Shown here one piece after another: positions 1 to 9,900 of a DNA stretch of 64,000 nt (its first letter is position 1; the number at the start of each line of letters is the position of its first letter). The stretch covers positions 30,990,501 to 31,054,500 of the forward strand of contig CM060895.1 of assembly GCA_030762935.1 (NCBI GenBank). Direction: 5' to 3'. The DNA is from Hymenopus coronatus. Lineage: Eukaryota; Arthropoda; Insecta; Mantodea; Hymenopodidae. The notes beneath the pieces were generated by a model. It made no database searches, was not told the DNA's origin, and saw only the letters and a program-made list of their open reading frames with translations. The translations under genes were made by a program, and so were the position numbers.

Positions 1-429
1 AAAGCAAATGAAATCCACATGCGCAAAATTGTATTCTACTTAGAGACCAAGCATTTGAAAATTCCTATTACATAGTTTTGACAATTTGTAGTTAGGATAG
101 GGTAGCTAATTTTTTGAATGGGAACCACACATGTACTGCTGCATGCTACAAGCAAAACACCTACAGCATGTGGTGTTGAACTGTCCCATGACCCGTGCAG
201 AGCTGTTATCTGTACATTATTTCTGTATCCATTTATAAGAATAACTTGATGACAAATGGCTAATTTGATGCAAACATTGTACTTGTGTACCATGTTCCAG
301 TGCTTACTTTAAAAACACAAAGTAAAATCTCTAGCTGTCATCAGCTATCAAATAAGATCTTCACATGACTCTACAGGGATGCCTTATGAGTCTGGAAGAG
401 CCAGCAAGTTTCTAACAGCAAGCCTTGTG
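1..429. other. No gene recognised
   Basis: AT-rich sequence. The minus strand is open from 293 to 36 for 85 codons, but its product has no recognisable domain, no start context and no splice partner, so I treat it as chance. If Rilpl continues leftwards, this stretch is probably intron. Confidence 0.4.
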
Positions 430-665
430 TCATCTGTCTGACACTGACTGACAATAAGTAACTCCTAAGCCTAACTGAAACATGAAAGGAGAAGAGAAAT
501 TATATGAAGTCTGTGGCAGAAGAGAAACCACCCCAGCATTGATCTTGGCAACCAGGAAAAAACATGAAAAACCCATGATCAGTTTGGCAGTCCCTAGATT
601 TGAACCCAGAACTTCCCAAATGCAAGCCTTGCATGTTACCATGGAGACATTTCAGTCAGTATAGG
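430..665 (-). repeat. tRNA-headed SINE-like repeat
   Basis: On the minus strand, from about 660 downwards, there is a degenerate RNA polymerase III A-box-like stretch (TCCATGGTAACATGC). It is followed by a clear B-box-like GGGTTCAAATC near 600, at about tRNA spacing. The unrelated body that follows runs to about 430. The head is too mismatched to fold as a working tRNA. A related arrangement on the + strand is at 10745-11030. Boundaries are approximate. Confidence 0.45.
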
Positions 666-929
666 GATACCTTAAATCTGATTCTTCATTTGGGCCTATT
701 GGAAATAAGCCAAACATTTGGTTGACATGCATTGGCACCACAGCATATCCTGTCATCTAAATTGTTCAGTGAACTAGGTTTGGCAAAAAATTTAACATCA
801 TATTAGCGGTTTTCATGGTAGCTCTGTTATAACACCAGCACAGTAAGCCTAACATGACATATGCCAAAGTTGAAAGAAGAATTGATTGACTTACTAGTGG
901 TAACTAGGATGCCTGAGACTTTAAGTACT

Positions 930-1240
930 TACTATTGTATTTAAACTTTTATACCCCATTAGGGTATGCAATGCCAATATGAACTTTAGAACATCTTATG
1001 GTATACTGGAATAATGTGAGCGAGTTGGGAAATTTAATGTTGTACCACTGTGTTACCATGTTAGCTCACTTGGTTAGAGCAGTGGCACAGTAAGTTGAAG
1101 ATCCATGGTTCACATCACAGCTATAGCATTTAATTTTTTTGTCTGATCACATCTTTCCAACTTGAGCCTACACCCACATATGTGAAAGAACAGTTAACGT
1201 TCATCGACTTAATTTCTGACCATAGATGCCATCATGTTAA
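930..1240 (+). repeat. tRNA-headed repeat, family also at 55.5-60.3 kb
   Basis: The A-box-like TTAGCTCACTTGGTTAGAGC begins near 1061, and a degenerate B box (GGTTCACATCAC) follows near 1107. The body contains the family words CTTTCCAACTTGAGCC and ATGTGAAAGAACAGTTAACG. The segment at 930-1060 before the head matches the tail and leader of the other copies (CCATTAGGGTATG, then GTGAGCGAGTTGGGAAATTTAATG). The tRNA-like head is therefore internal to a longer unit of about 400 bp, or the units are arranged head to tail. Confidence 0.55.
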
Positions 1241-2204
1241 AACTGCTAACAAAATGCGTTTTGTTAATGCAGCTGGTAGTAAAGTTACATTTATTTCATT
1301 TGTATGATAACTATGTACAAGTTAAACATCTTTTTCCACTGTTACTACAAGCATAAAATAACAGTTATGCTATGAATTTGTTTAACTTATTTATCCTGAT
1401 TTAAGTCTGGGAAACACCAAAGTAAATTCTATTAATCAACAAAACCATATGTCTTGTGTATGGCATTTTCTCCTGCAAACTTATGCAATAGTTGCTTAAG
1501 GAACACAAAGTATGGCTTGGTAACTAACAATCCAGAAACAACTGTCCACCGTTGGAGCTGTATTCCTGAAATCTAGGGGGCATGTTATTTGTTGTGCAAC
1601 AGACACAGAAGAGTTCAATACATCTTGCTTGTAGAGGAAAAGCAGCATATTCTGAACATTCTTATCCAAAGTATTAGTTACTAAAGGTGTCAAAATTTGT
1701 AATAGAAATTTACTACGTTGTATATCCTTTATAGCCTATGAACATATTTCAAAATTTGGGGAATTTTTATATGTGACACGAGATGGCGAGAAATTGTTCT
1801 AAGTTCGAAGGTTCGATAATGAGCATATGCAAGTCAAATATTGGAAAGAAGAGCCCAAAATTTTATTCTCCATTTCACAAAGCATTTTCAGTTTATAACA
1901 TTTTCTCTTGTATTCATGATTTAGGTTACAGTACTTAAAAAATTAAATTATTTGATGTTCTCAATTGTCAGGATCATATCAGAGTCAGGATTTAGTTCTA
2001 CAGGAGCTTCAGATGCCAGCAAATCTGCTAACATGAGATTGTCGCTTTTAAGCACACTTAAAAACCATTATTCTTTGCTGAGGGTGAGCCTGTGACCTTG
2101 GGAACAGAAGGTCAGTGTCTAATAAACTGAGCCAGCCAGATTGACTACAAACAGAAAGAATTGTGTTCAACTATTCAACCTAATTCTAAATTAAACATTG
2201 AAAA
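1241..2204. other. Gene-free interval with one tRNA-like fragment
   Basis: I recognise no coding exon. On the minus strand at about 2145-2080 there is a tRNA-like fragment (GGCTCAGTTTATTAGACACTG, then CCCAAGGTCACAGG). It resembles the + strand head at 28685-28765. The rest is unassigned AT-rich DNA. Confidence 0.4.
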
Positions 2205-2368
2205 TAATAATATGATAATTAATAATTGTAACAAATCTTCACTCATCTTTTGGAATCCAAAGACTAGTTTCATAATAAGTTGGTCTATTGCATCCTCAGC
2301 TTAGTTTCTTTTTGGTCTCAGTTTCTTTTTGACCTTGTTTATTTACATTGTTATGGTTACTGCTGCCA
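2205..2368 (+). repeat. Partial copy of the foldback arm found at 16232-16456
   Basis: This segment aligns with the left arm of the 16-kb palindrome. Shared words in order are AACAAATCTTCACT, ATCTTTTGGAATCC, GACTAGTTTC, TTTTGGTCTC, TTGTTTATTTACA and TGTTATGGTTA. Similarity stops near 2368, exactly where similarity to the gypsy LTR begins. Only one arm is present here, and it is more diverged than the two arms at 16 kb are from each other. Confidence 0.7.
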
Positions 2369-2616
2369 TAACTGAATCACTGAAGTTGCACTTCACTGTT
2401 TTAATTTTCCACTCACTTACTGATATCTTACATACATCCCATAGCCCAAAGCGAGGGTTCTAGAAATGGACTATTTGGGACACCATAAGTTTTTGACGTC
2501 TCTGTGAAATGTTTTTCAACTCAGAGAAATGACATAATAACTTTGTTTGTCTGGTTATTGTATTTATGGCATGCTGTTATTAAAGAACTGGCGACTGGGA
2601 GAGTAGCTGCTATCTG
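2369..2616 (-). repeat. 3' LTR of the 2.4-6.8 kb gypsy element, truncated
   Basis: Aligns colinearly with 6530-6782. Matching landmarks are GAATCACT, ACTGTTTTAA, GACATAATRAC, TGGYTATTGTRTTT, TTAAAGAAYTG and the terminal GTAGCTGC/ATAGCTGC. The equivalent of the right LTR's part beyond 6530 is missing. In its place lies the foldback-arm fragment 2205-2368. Confidence 0.75.
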
Positions 2617-2838
2617 GGCAGGTAGTAGCATTTGGATGCTGAACTGCAGTCATACTGCTACTTTCTCAGGGCTAGTCTTCCTCACCAGCATCATAGCAGA
2701 CTAGACAATCTAGATGTGCCACCAGTATCTTCCTTCAGGGCAGTCTCTGGATGTATTAGATCACATCATTGATCCCCTTCACCCTGCTGTGTGATCCTTG
2801 CTGTGGTTGTTGATTCTTGGTCTGGGTGATACAACTAC

Positions 2839-3099
2839 TCAAAGTCTCTCTGCTGGAAGTTGTAGCTGCTCTTCATCCAGTTGCTTGCTATCTGGATGTG
2901 CTGATGCCATATCTTGTGCATCATGAAGATGGTTCATAAGGTTTTCCACATAGTCAGTTGCTGGTTGTCCTGTTCTAGGGGAACTTCCTGCCAAAAACAA
3001 AGCTGTCTGTGCCATGCATTGATGAGCGTTCAAGGAAAGCAGCATCATTCCCTCTGTCTCCTGGTCTGAGGCTCGCAACCTGCTGCACAAACATGGCAT
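2839..3099 (-). pseudogene. Gypsy integrase C-terminal fragment
   Basis: The minus frame contains ATDYVENLMNHLHDAQ at about residues 47-62. This matches the segment after the integrase core of Ty3/gypsy Pol polyproteins, where ATDYVExLxxRLxxxH is common. It lies downstream of RNase H in element order, as expected. The zinc-binding and DDE core parts of integrase, expected at about 3100-3690, are not in a continuous frame. It is a decayed remnant of the 2.4-6.8 kb element. Confidence 0.65.
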
Positions 3100-3696
3100 T
3101 GATAATACTACCTCTCAGCATCTGCCCATTGTCTCAACTAGTGATACCTTTGCTGGAGCTTTTCAATCATTCGGTTGGGTCCAAGGTGTCCTTCTGAGGT
3201 CTCTGCATGAACTTCCTTAGATTTTTGCTACCTTACTCCGAGGGAGAATCAACCACTCTCTGGGTCTTCCCATTAAATGACTAAACAACACACCTTCCTT
3301 GGTCTTCATCGAGTACCAATGAGCTCATTAAGACTTACACATGCTACTCCTGGGTTTCATTCCTCCCAGCTCTGCCTAGTCCCTGCCTCCACTTATAAAA
3401 GGAGTGGCCCCAAATGGGTGTCTGCCCTTGCTCCCTCCTCAGGCCTAATTATCCCATCGATCTGCAGGCACCACCAATATCACATATTTCTGCAGCATGT
3501 TTCTTCTCCTCCTTATTGCAGTAGCCAACTCCCCCGTGCAGGATTCTTCTCGACATGGCATCCACATTGGAGTGTCTCTTACCTCTCCGGTGCTATAACA
3601 TAAAGTAGTACTGCTGAAGCCTCTGGACCCTATGTGCAGCCTGCTCCTCTAGCTTCTTAAAGCTCAATAACCAGAACATGGCAGAATGGCCAGTCC

Positions 3697-4053
3697 TCAG
3701 ATGGAATGGTTGGCTATACAGTACTTAGGGAAGGGTTCAAGCACCTTCACTACTGCTAAGAACTCACACTGTGTAACACAAAAATTCTTCTCTGCCTTAG
3801 AGAGCATCTTGCTATAGTATGCTATCACTTCCTCTTCCCCATCTTGGATCTGGGGTGGTTTGCTGTTGCTGACATTAATATCTATGATGAAATCACTGTC
3901 GGGTTTGGAAAATCCCAAAACAGGCGCACTGCAAAGTGATGTCTTCAATGCCTGGAATGCGCCCTCAGTTTCTTCTGTCCACTGTTCTTCTACCAGGTGA
4001 ATTGAGGCTTTGCTACGTTGAACTCCCCAAATAGTCGGTGGTAGTAGTTGCAT
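3697..4053 (-). pseudogene. Gypsy RT thumb and RNase H fragment
   Basis: A minus-strand frame of 118 codons. WTEETEGAFQALKTSLCSAP near residues 25-44 is the standard Ty3/gypsy junction before RNase H. It is followed by PVLGFSKPDSDFIIDINVS, where a D-x-S of the RNase H active site (normally TDAS) appears as IDINVS. Further on, AYYSKMLSKAEKNFCVTQCE corresponds to the conserved YxSKxLxxxExNYxxTxxE stretch. The frame is interrupted on both sides. It belongs to the minus-strand gypsy relic. Confidence 0.8.
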
Positions 4054-4174
4054 AAGCTCAGTAAACTGTGCAACTCTTGCTTATCCGTCGAGTGAAGCCT
4101 CTCATAGTCTGAACCTTCTTGGGTTGGTGGCCACTCCAGTTAGTTACATAATGTGGCCTAAGTAATTTACTTCC

Positions 4175-4653
4175 TTACAGAAGGGTTGGTGCTTCTTTGC
4201 ATTCAACTTCAAGTTGGCTGCAGTCTGTGCAGCAATTTAGATTATTAAGATGGTCCTTGAAGGTGTTGCCCGTGGCAGTATCCAGATATAGGAAATAGGC
4301 ATTGTAAGTCAGCACCCCCATCACCAACTCCTTTAGGGATTGAAAGGTGGCTGGCACATTGCAAAGGCATTGTGAACTGCCAAAGCCCTTGGCCAGTTGA
4401 GAATGCAGCCTGCTTCTTGTCTTAGTGGTCTAGAGCCAAACTTACCAGTATCCTGATTTCAAGTCCAAGGTCAAGAATCTTGGGCACCTGCGAAGGAGAA
4501 TAGGCAGAAGCAGCCCTTCCTGGTGACAACATTCAGTTTCCTATAGTCCACACAGAAGTGTAACTTGCCATTCTTCTGTATCAAGACTAAAGAGGAGCAA
4601 CAAGGACTGGCAGATTTTTCTGTGATTTCCCTGGATCTTATCTCTTCTAGCAT
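4175..4653 (-). pseudogene. Gypsy reverse transcriptase fragments
   Basis: Two successive minus frames. The first (4653-4471) reads MLEEIRSREITEKSASP, then VLIQKNGKLHFCVDYRKLNV, which is the fingers region of gypsy RT (LVxKKDGxxRFCVDYRxLN). The second (4357-4175) starts MPATFQSLKELVMGVLTY and carries YLDT where the polymerase needs YLDD, then TFKDHLNNL. The second catalytic aspartate of the YxDD box is therefore lost, in addition to frame breaks between the blocks. It is non-functional. Confidence 0.85.
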
Positions 4654-5476
4654 GTCTCAACCTATGCTTACTTGACCAAGGAGACATGTTTGGCAGTCAG
4701 ATAGGTTGGGCATTTCTGGTAGTGGTTTGATGGGGTACTTGTTTGGTATGGCTGTAATTGCCATTCCCTTGGCTGTAAGCAGACTGGTATTTTCTAAGCA
4801 ATTGCCAGACTCTCTCCAGTTGTGTCATGGTCAAATGTCTGCCGCTCTCCTCAACAAGTCTTCCAGCTGGAGTCCCAGATCTAGCATCAGTGCTGGCCTA
4901 TTGGATCCTTCACAAGACAATATACTTGCAGCTGGCTCAAATTTTCTCAACTCTGTTTTGCCTGTTTGTCCTGATTGGCATCCAAGTGTTCAGCAGTTTT
5001 ACAGGTACTTCCTCTTGACATGGCAATGATGTTGTGATGATGCATAATTCAATCAATGGAGTGCTATGATTAAAAAAGCATGTTCAACTGCTGGCCTTCC
5101 AGTTGCACCCTCATGACCATCCTTGTGGGCACATTGCAACTTCTATTCAGGATCACTCTGCAGACCTGTGGTTGTTTGTCAGGTCTCCAGAGCATTACTA
5201 TGTTGTGGCCAAATTACAAAATCCTCCTGCTATATTGTACCTGAGAGCATCCAGACCCAGTATCCATCCTCAGCTACCCTCAAGAACAACACCCACAGGC
5301 AAGGTATCTCCAATTGGTTGTTAGCTGGCAAGTCCTTCATGAAGGTAGGTCTGCATACTAGAACCTGGCTAGAACTTTCGCTATATCCAGCTGTCTGCAG
5401 TGAAGCTGTCCTACAATCTTCTGCCCAAGGCATATAGCATCACTCAAGTGGATGGTGATGAGTTGCCCTCATCATG

Positions 5477-6400
5477 TCAGTACTTGTTTTCTCCATCTGC
5501 TTTTTGGCCTGATGTAAACAGTTCCTCAGTAGGTGTCCTGGTTGGCCACTGCCTAACACAAGCTTCTTGGTGATCTATGTCAACGATCCTACATTCCTGT
5601 CTTTGTGGATGCTCCTGGTCCTCGAGGTAGGGGCAGTTGTTACTTTGGTTACCTCCATCCTTTGTGGCAGTTAGTGTCTCGTGGATGGTCTTGTAATTGC
5701 TGAGCATCAGACACTCATATCTCTGCACATGCAACCTAAGAGTAGCAACAAAGAGTAGGCCTGCTCCTGGGCAGAAGGTCCTCCAGAGCAAGTATGCTCT
5801 ATTCATTGGCCAAGACAAACTTCACAGCTTGTCCCCTGGGTGTTGCTGCCCTGACTTGAGCTCAGTACAATAGACTACAGCCAAGTGATGATTTCTGAAG
5901 CAGTTTTAGAGTATGTTATTCATATTTCGATAGATTGATGCCTGCAGAGGTTGTGTCACATCCAGGCATCTCGAACATCATGTCCTAAACCTTGTGCTAA
6001 ACATTTCTTCTATCGTGGCATTCACTTCCTTGACACTGCTACCTTCCAGGACATAAGCTGTCCCCAAAGTCCTCCAAGACATTAGCATGTTGACCAAGAT
6101 CTTTCAGCTTCCTGCCAAGCTCTTCCATGGCCTTTCTCATGCTGTCCAGCTGCTCATCAATTTTGGTTGAATGTTCCATCTTCATTTTAGATATTTCTTT
6201 GGCAAACGAATAATTTGAAAACTTCATCTGGGCCACCATTTTTTTCTTTCTGGAATCATTTTCACCTCCCTCTTGACCATTTCTGAAATTTTCATTTCAC
6301 TCCTCATTTCTTCCATGCCAATTTTCACCCTTTATTTCAGATTTCATTGTCTGCTCTTCATTTAATAGTTTTCGAAGTAATTGTTTCATTGTGGCATTTG
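5477..6400 (-). pseudogene. Gypsy Gag-like region with coiled coil
   Basis: Minus frames at 6400-6039 encode a lysine-, glutamate- and methionine-rich heptad-like segment, including STKIDEQLDSMRKAMEELGR. It aligns in character and order with the + strand copy at 27670-27860 (EIQEMKSGMEKMEMKKE). The downstream frame 5818-5477 includes SNYKTIHETLTATKDGG, matching KTVHEAFMAT in the + strand copy. This identifies the two relics as one family. No intact CCHC zinc knuckle is visible here. Frames are broken between blocks. The Gag assignment rests on position and on the paired copy. Confidence 0.6.
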
Positions 6401-6419
6401 TATTCCCCTCCAGACATCA

Positions 6420-6782
6420 AAATAACAAATGAGAGCACCAATTTTGGCTAATCTCACTTTATTTGCCACTAAGGCATTCATCGTAACGCATGTTATGCTT
6501 GTGACACTGTCATACATTTGGTACACAAAATAAGTGAATCACTCAGTTCACACTTCACATCTTGACTGTTTTAACTTTTTCACACTCACTGCGATTTTGT
6601 TGGGCTCTAATATACTTCCTATGGCCAAGAGCATGGACTGTTCAGAACACCATTAAGACCAAAGTTTTAAAAATGTTTTATTCATTTAGGAGGAGTGACA
6701 TAATGACCTTAATTTCTCTGGCTATTGTGTTTGTTACATGCTATTGTTAAAGAATTGCCAACTGGGGCAATAGCTGCCCAGA
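6420..6782 (-). repeat. 5' LTR of the 2.4-6.8 kb gypsy element
   Basis: The right-hand LTR. Its outer end (about 6782) reads GGCAGCTATTGCCCC on the minus strand and aligns with the inner end of the left LTR. Its inner end near 6420 is followed on the minus strand by GATGTCTGGAGGGGAAT. That resembles the primer-binding region TGGCGTCAGAAGTGGGA of the + strand copy at 27648. The outer end is about 31 bp from the Rilpl exon at 6814. Confidence 0.7.
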
Positions 6783-6813
6783 CTTAAAAAAAAAATCATT
6801 TTTTATTTTAAAG

Positions 6814-6949
6814 GAATTGGAGCAGATTGAAGATCACTGGCGACAAGAATCTCGTGATTTGGTAGCAATGGTAACACGGTTACAAGAAGAGAACCGTAAG
6901 CTATCGTCTTCCTTGGCTGAGAGACAAGATTATTCACCAGAAGGAGCAG
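6814..6949 (+). CDS. Rilpl: Rilpl exon: coiled coil start in this window
   Basis: The acceptor TTTTAAAG precedes GAA TTG GAG. The exon encodes ELEQIEDHWRQESRDL, then VTRLQEENRKL (residues 1-45 of the partial protein), which is the RILP-family coiled coil after RH1. It ends CAG|GTGTGT with one base left over. The open frame continues about 50 nt past the donor, but the family sequence stops here and the next exon completes the codon in phase. There is no start codon in this exon, so upstream exons must exist. Confidence 0.88.
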
Positions 6950-9900
6950 GTGTGTATGAAACCTATAACGCCATGATTTATGTGCCAGGTCTCTCATTTT
7001 AATAGAATTTGTTCAAACTAAGTTTGAGACTTTTTTATTTGTTTACCTATCAATGCTTGCTTTCAACCCAAAAATTGGACAATTTCAGTTCATTAGAAAT
7101 GTGTATTTTGAAGCTCTCTGAAATCATATCTATTAAGTTATAAATGTCTGAAACATAGGCTTAAATGAGTTCACTTCAGAGTTAGTTAGTGTTTGTCTTT
7201 GTAGGATGCAGGAGGAAAATCTTGCAATAAACTCCTCTGAGAAATTTGCCCCAATTAAGCTGTTAACTCACAGATTATTTATACAGAGAGATCCAACTAC
7301 TGCAGCAGAGGAGGAAGCCTCATTAAAGGAAAATTTCCTGAAATGAGCAATTTTTTTATGAAGAAAATGGCTTATTACTTTAGTTTTACAAAGTTTTATG
7401 ATTTGAGTTTGTTACTAATTATTTGTCACATCACTACTTTAACTTTCTTAAATAGCAAATTTAACACCTTCAATGTTTGTGAGAAGTTTGTCAGAGATTA
7501 TTGGAATTAATGATACGATGAAATAAATCTGGCAATTCTTTTTTTATGGTAAGGAAAATTCTGGAGAAACTTTATCAAGGTATCTTTTGCTGATTAAGGG
7601 TTTAGCCCTAGACCAGTGAATAAGAGCTGCAATGTTTAGAATATCTAGCGAACAGTTTAAGAATAGTGAATGGGTAAACATTCTTCAAAAGAACTTGAGA
7701 AGTAATGAGCAAGGAGAGATATGGAGGAGGAGGGAAAATAACATAACTGGGCCCTAGAAGGCTGCAAGAAAAAGATTTGAGGACATAGAAATAAAGAACT
7801 GTTTAGTGTAATAGTGGATAAAAGTTCCTTGACTTCTGTGTGGATAAAAATGTCATGGGGAAGGGAAACATATATAGAAAAGGTTAACAAGAGGGTATGC
7901 ATGGTTAAGAACTGATGTATGGAAACCAAAAAGGTTTTGAAATGATATACCACAGAACCAATACCCCCTATGTGGTGATAGTGAGGACACTGAAGATATA
8001 TTTTATTGTAAAGGGAATGACTGATGTATTAAAAAAGCTCATCTTTCAGAAAAATGAATCAAAATTAGCAGGAAAAATGCCATAATTAGATTGTTCAGCA
8101 CAGATAGAACAAAAATAGGTCAGTTTTTACATAATGTGAAAAGGAATGGAATTAGACAATAAAGAGAGAAAGCACAAATAGTACTTACAATACAGTATGG
8201 ATCTTAATAATCAGAAAAGTGTAAAGTCACATTGTAATGTGATATGACTGGCAAAGGGACTGGACTAAACACCATATTATATTTGAAAGAATTTGCTTAG
8301 CAAGAAATAAAGAACAAGAGCTGAGCAGGCTCACTAAACATAATATAAATTTGTATACAGGATGCCACAAATGTGTACATTAACATACCAAAGTTGTATT
8401 CCACATATAAATGAGAGACAAATGTTAAAAGAAATTATCTAAGTCACAAGTGTAATCACTCCTACACCATAGCTGTAAAATAGTTGACCATTCAGGAGGC
8501 ACCAATCTTGTTAAACTTTGAATCACTTCCTATCCACTGCTGATATTTACCTGAACCTGTGAACTGGTTTTGAATCAGGATACTAATCTGTTGCACAGTA
8601 CCTAAAGTCAGCAAGTTGCCCCTCATCCAGTTCAAAAGGTATGAGTGCAACATCAGCCTCAAGCTAATAAACATCTTGCAGGAAAATGTGGTGAAACTGG
8701 CATATTCTTTGGTCAAACTCTTTTGAGATATGGGGGGGGGGGATAAGGACACTTGCAAACTAAAACTGTTCATAAACTCAATCACAGTCATGATCAGCCA
8801 TTCCCTCACGCCAGTTGGATATCACTGTCAAACCCTTCATAAAGGAAAACTAAATAACTTATTCCAGAGTGCTAGGGCAAGATAAGGAACTAAGCTGGAA
8901 AGATATCTGGATACAGATACTCCTGAAATATTTCATAAGGTCTCCTCTGGCTAGAAGCTCAAGAATGCCTAGAGTGTATGTCATGTCATCAGCAAAAGAC
9001 TTTACTTCATTATGAATCTGTCATGCTGTGTGTGGAGTAGTTCAAGTGATAAGCTCACCTTATCAATTGCTTGACTTAAACTGTACTGAACTGCAGTTTA
9101 AGTTAAGGATTTACTATGTTGTTACCTGAAGACAATAGTGGTTTTTAAAAAGCTTTATTTTTAATTCACATGCACAATGTAAGACTATAAAAAATATTTA
9201 GAATGCAAACTATTCTCACAAATGAAATGAGCAGTCAAATAATGGTACCAGAAATGATTCATGACACAAATAGAAGTATAATCAAATAAGTATAATACTG
9301 GCTGTTAAACAAATCTTAATTTTATACTTCATATGGTAATCATATGCTTTGTTGCAATCATTGTTGTCTCATTTAATAATGGTTTGTAATTCATTAACAA
9401 AGTATTTAGTTAGAAGCATTGAAGTTATAGTATGCGAGTGGAAGCATGCTAATTGTTCAGCTCAATAAAACTGAACCTGGTGGTTGGCCTACTGTGAAAC
9501 TCGCAAAGCTTAAACCAAAGCATAAGCCTGGTCGAAGTGACAACCATACTTTACTAAAGCTTTGGACTAAGCTTAAACTGTGAAATCAGCCCTTAATCAA
9601 ATTTGTATCCATCTACTTGAAAATTCCATCCCTTGATTTTTTGATTATCCTATCGAAATAACTTATCTATGAGAAGCATAGGAACTATCCTGAAGGAGTT
9701 ACAGTTTAAAGACAAATCAAACTAATGATAAATGAAACCTATGTTTCAGCCCAGGCACTGAGTCCTGAAGTTGATGTTGCAGTATTACAGAGGCTAAGAA
9801 ATTTGATTGATCAGCAGAGAGATGACATCAGAGCTAGGGACAGAGAATTGAATTCCAAATCAGCTGACTTAGAAAATGTAAGTTTATTTTTGTCTCATTG

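Larger units (their letters stand above)
2369..6782 (-). mobile_element. Degenerate Ty3/gypsy LTR retrotransposon
   Basis: An element in minus orientation of about 4.4 kb. Reading from 6782 down to 2369 it holds a 5' LTR (about 6782-6420), a Gag-like coiled-coil segment, an unrecognisable protease stretch, a pre-RT segment containing LEDLLRRAA near 4850, reverse transcriptase, RNase H, the integrase C-terminal part and a 3' LTR (about 2616-2369). The order gag-RT-RNase H-integrase is that of Ty3/gypsy. Every frame is broken by stops and shifts, and the RT catalytic motif is damaged, so it is inactive. The LTRs have diverged clearly (my estimate is about two thirds identical), which indicates an old insertion. 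A relative of the same family lies on the + strand at 27486-30900. Confidence 0.85.

Noticed and set aside
3277..3603. 108-codon + frame
   Set aside because: Antisense shadow of the minus-strand gypsy integrase region, with no domain.
4706..5437. Overlapping + frames of 63-107 codons
   Set aside because: Antisense to the gypsy protease/pre-RT region, whose minus strand shows the family peptide LEDLLRRAA.
8492..8809. 105-codon minus frame
   Set aside because: No recognised domain, and it runs through a G11 tract that would make the frame unstable.
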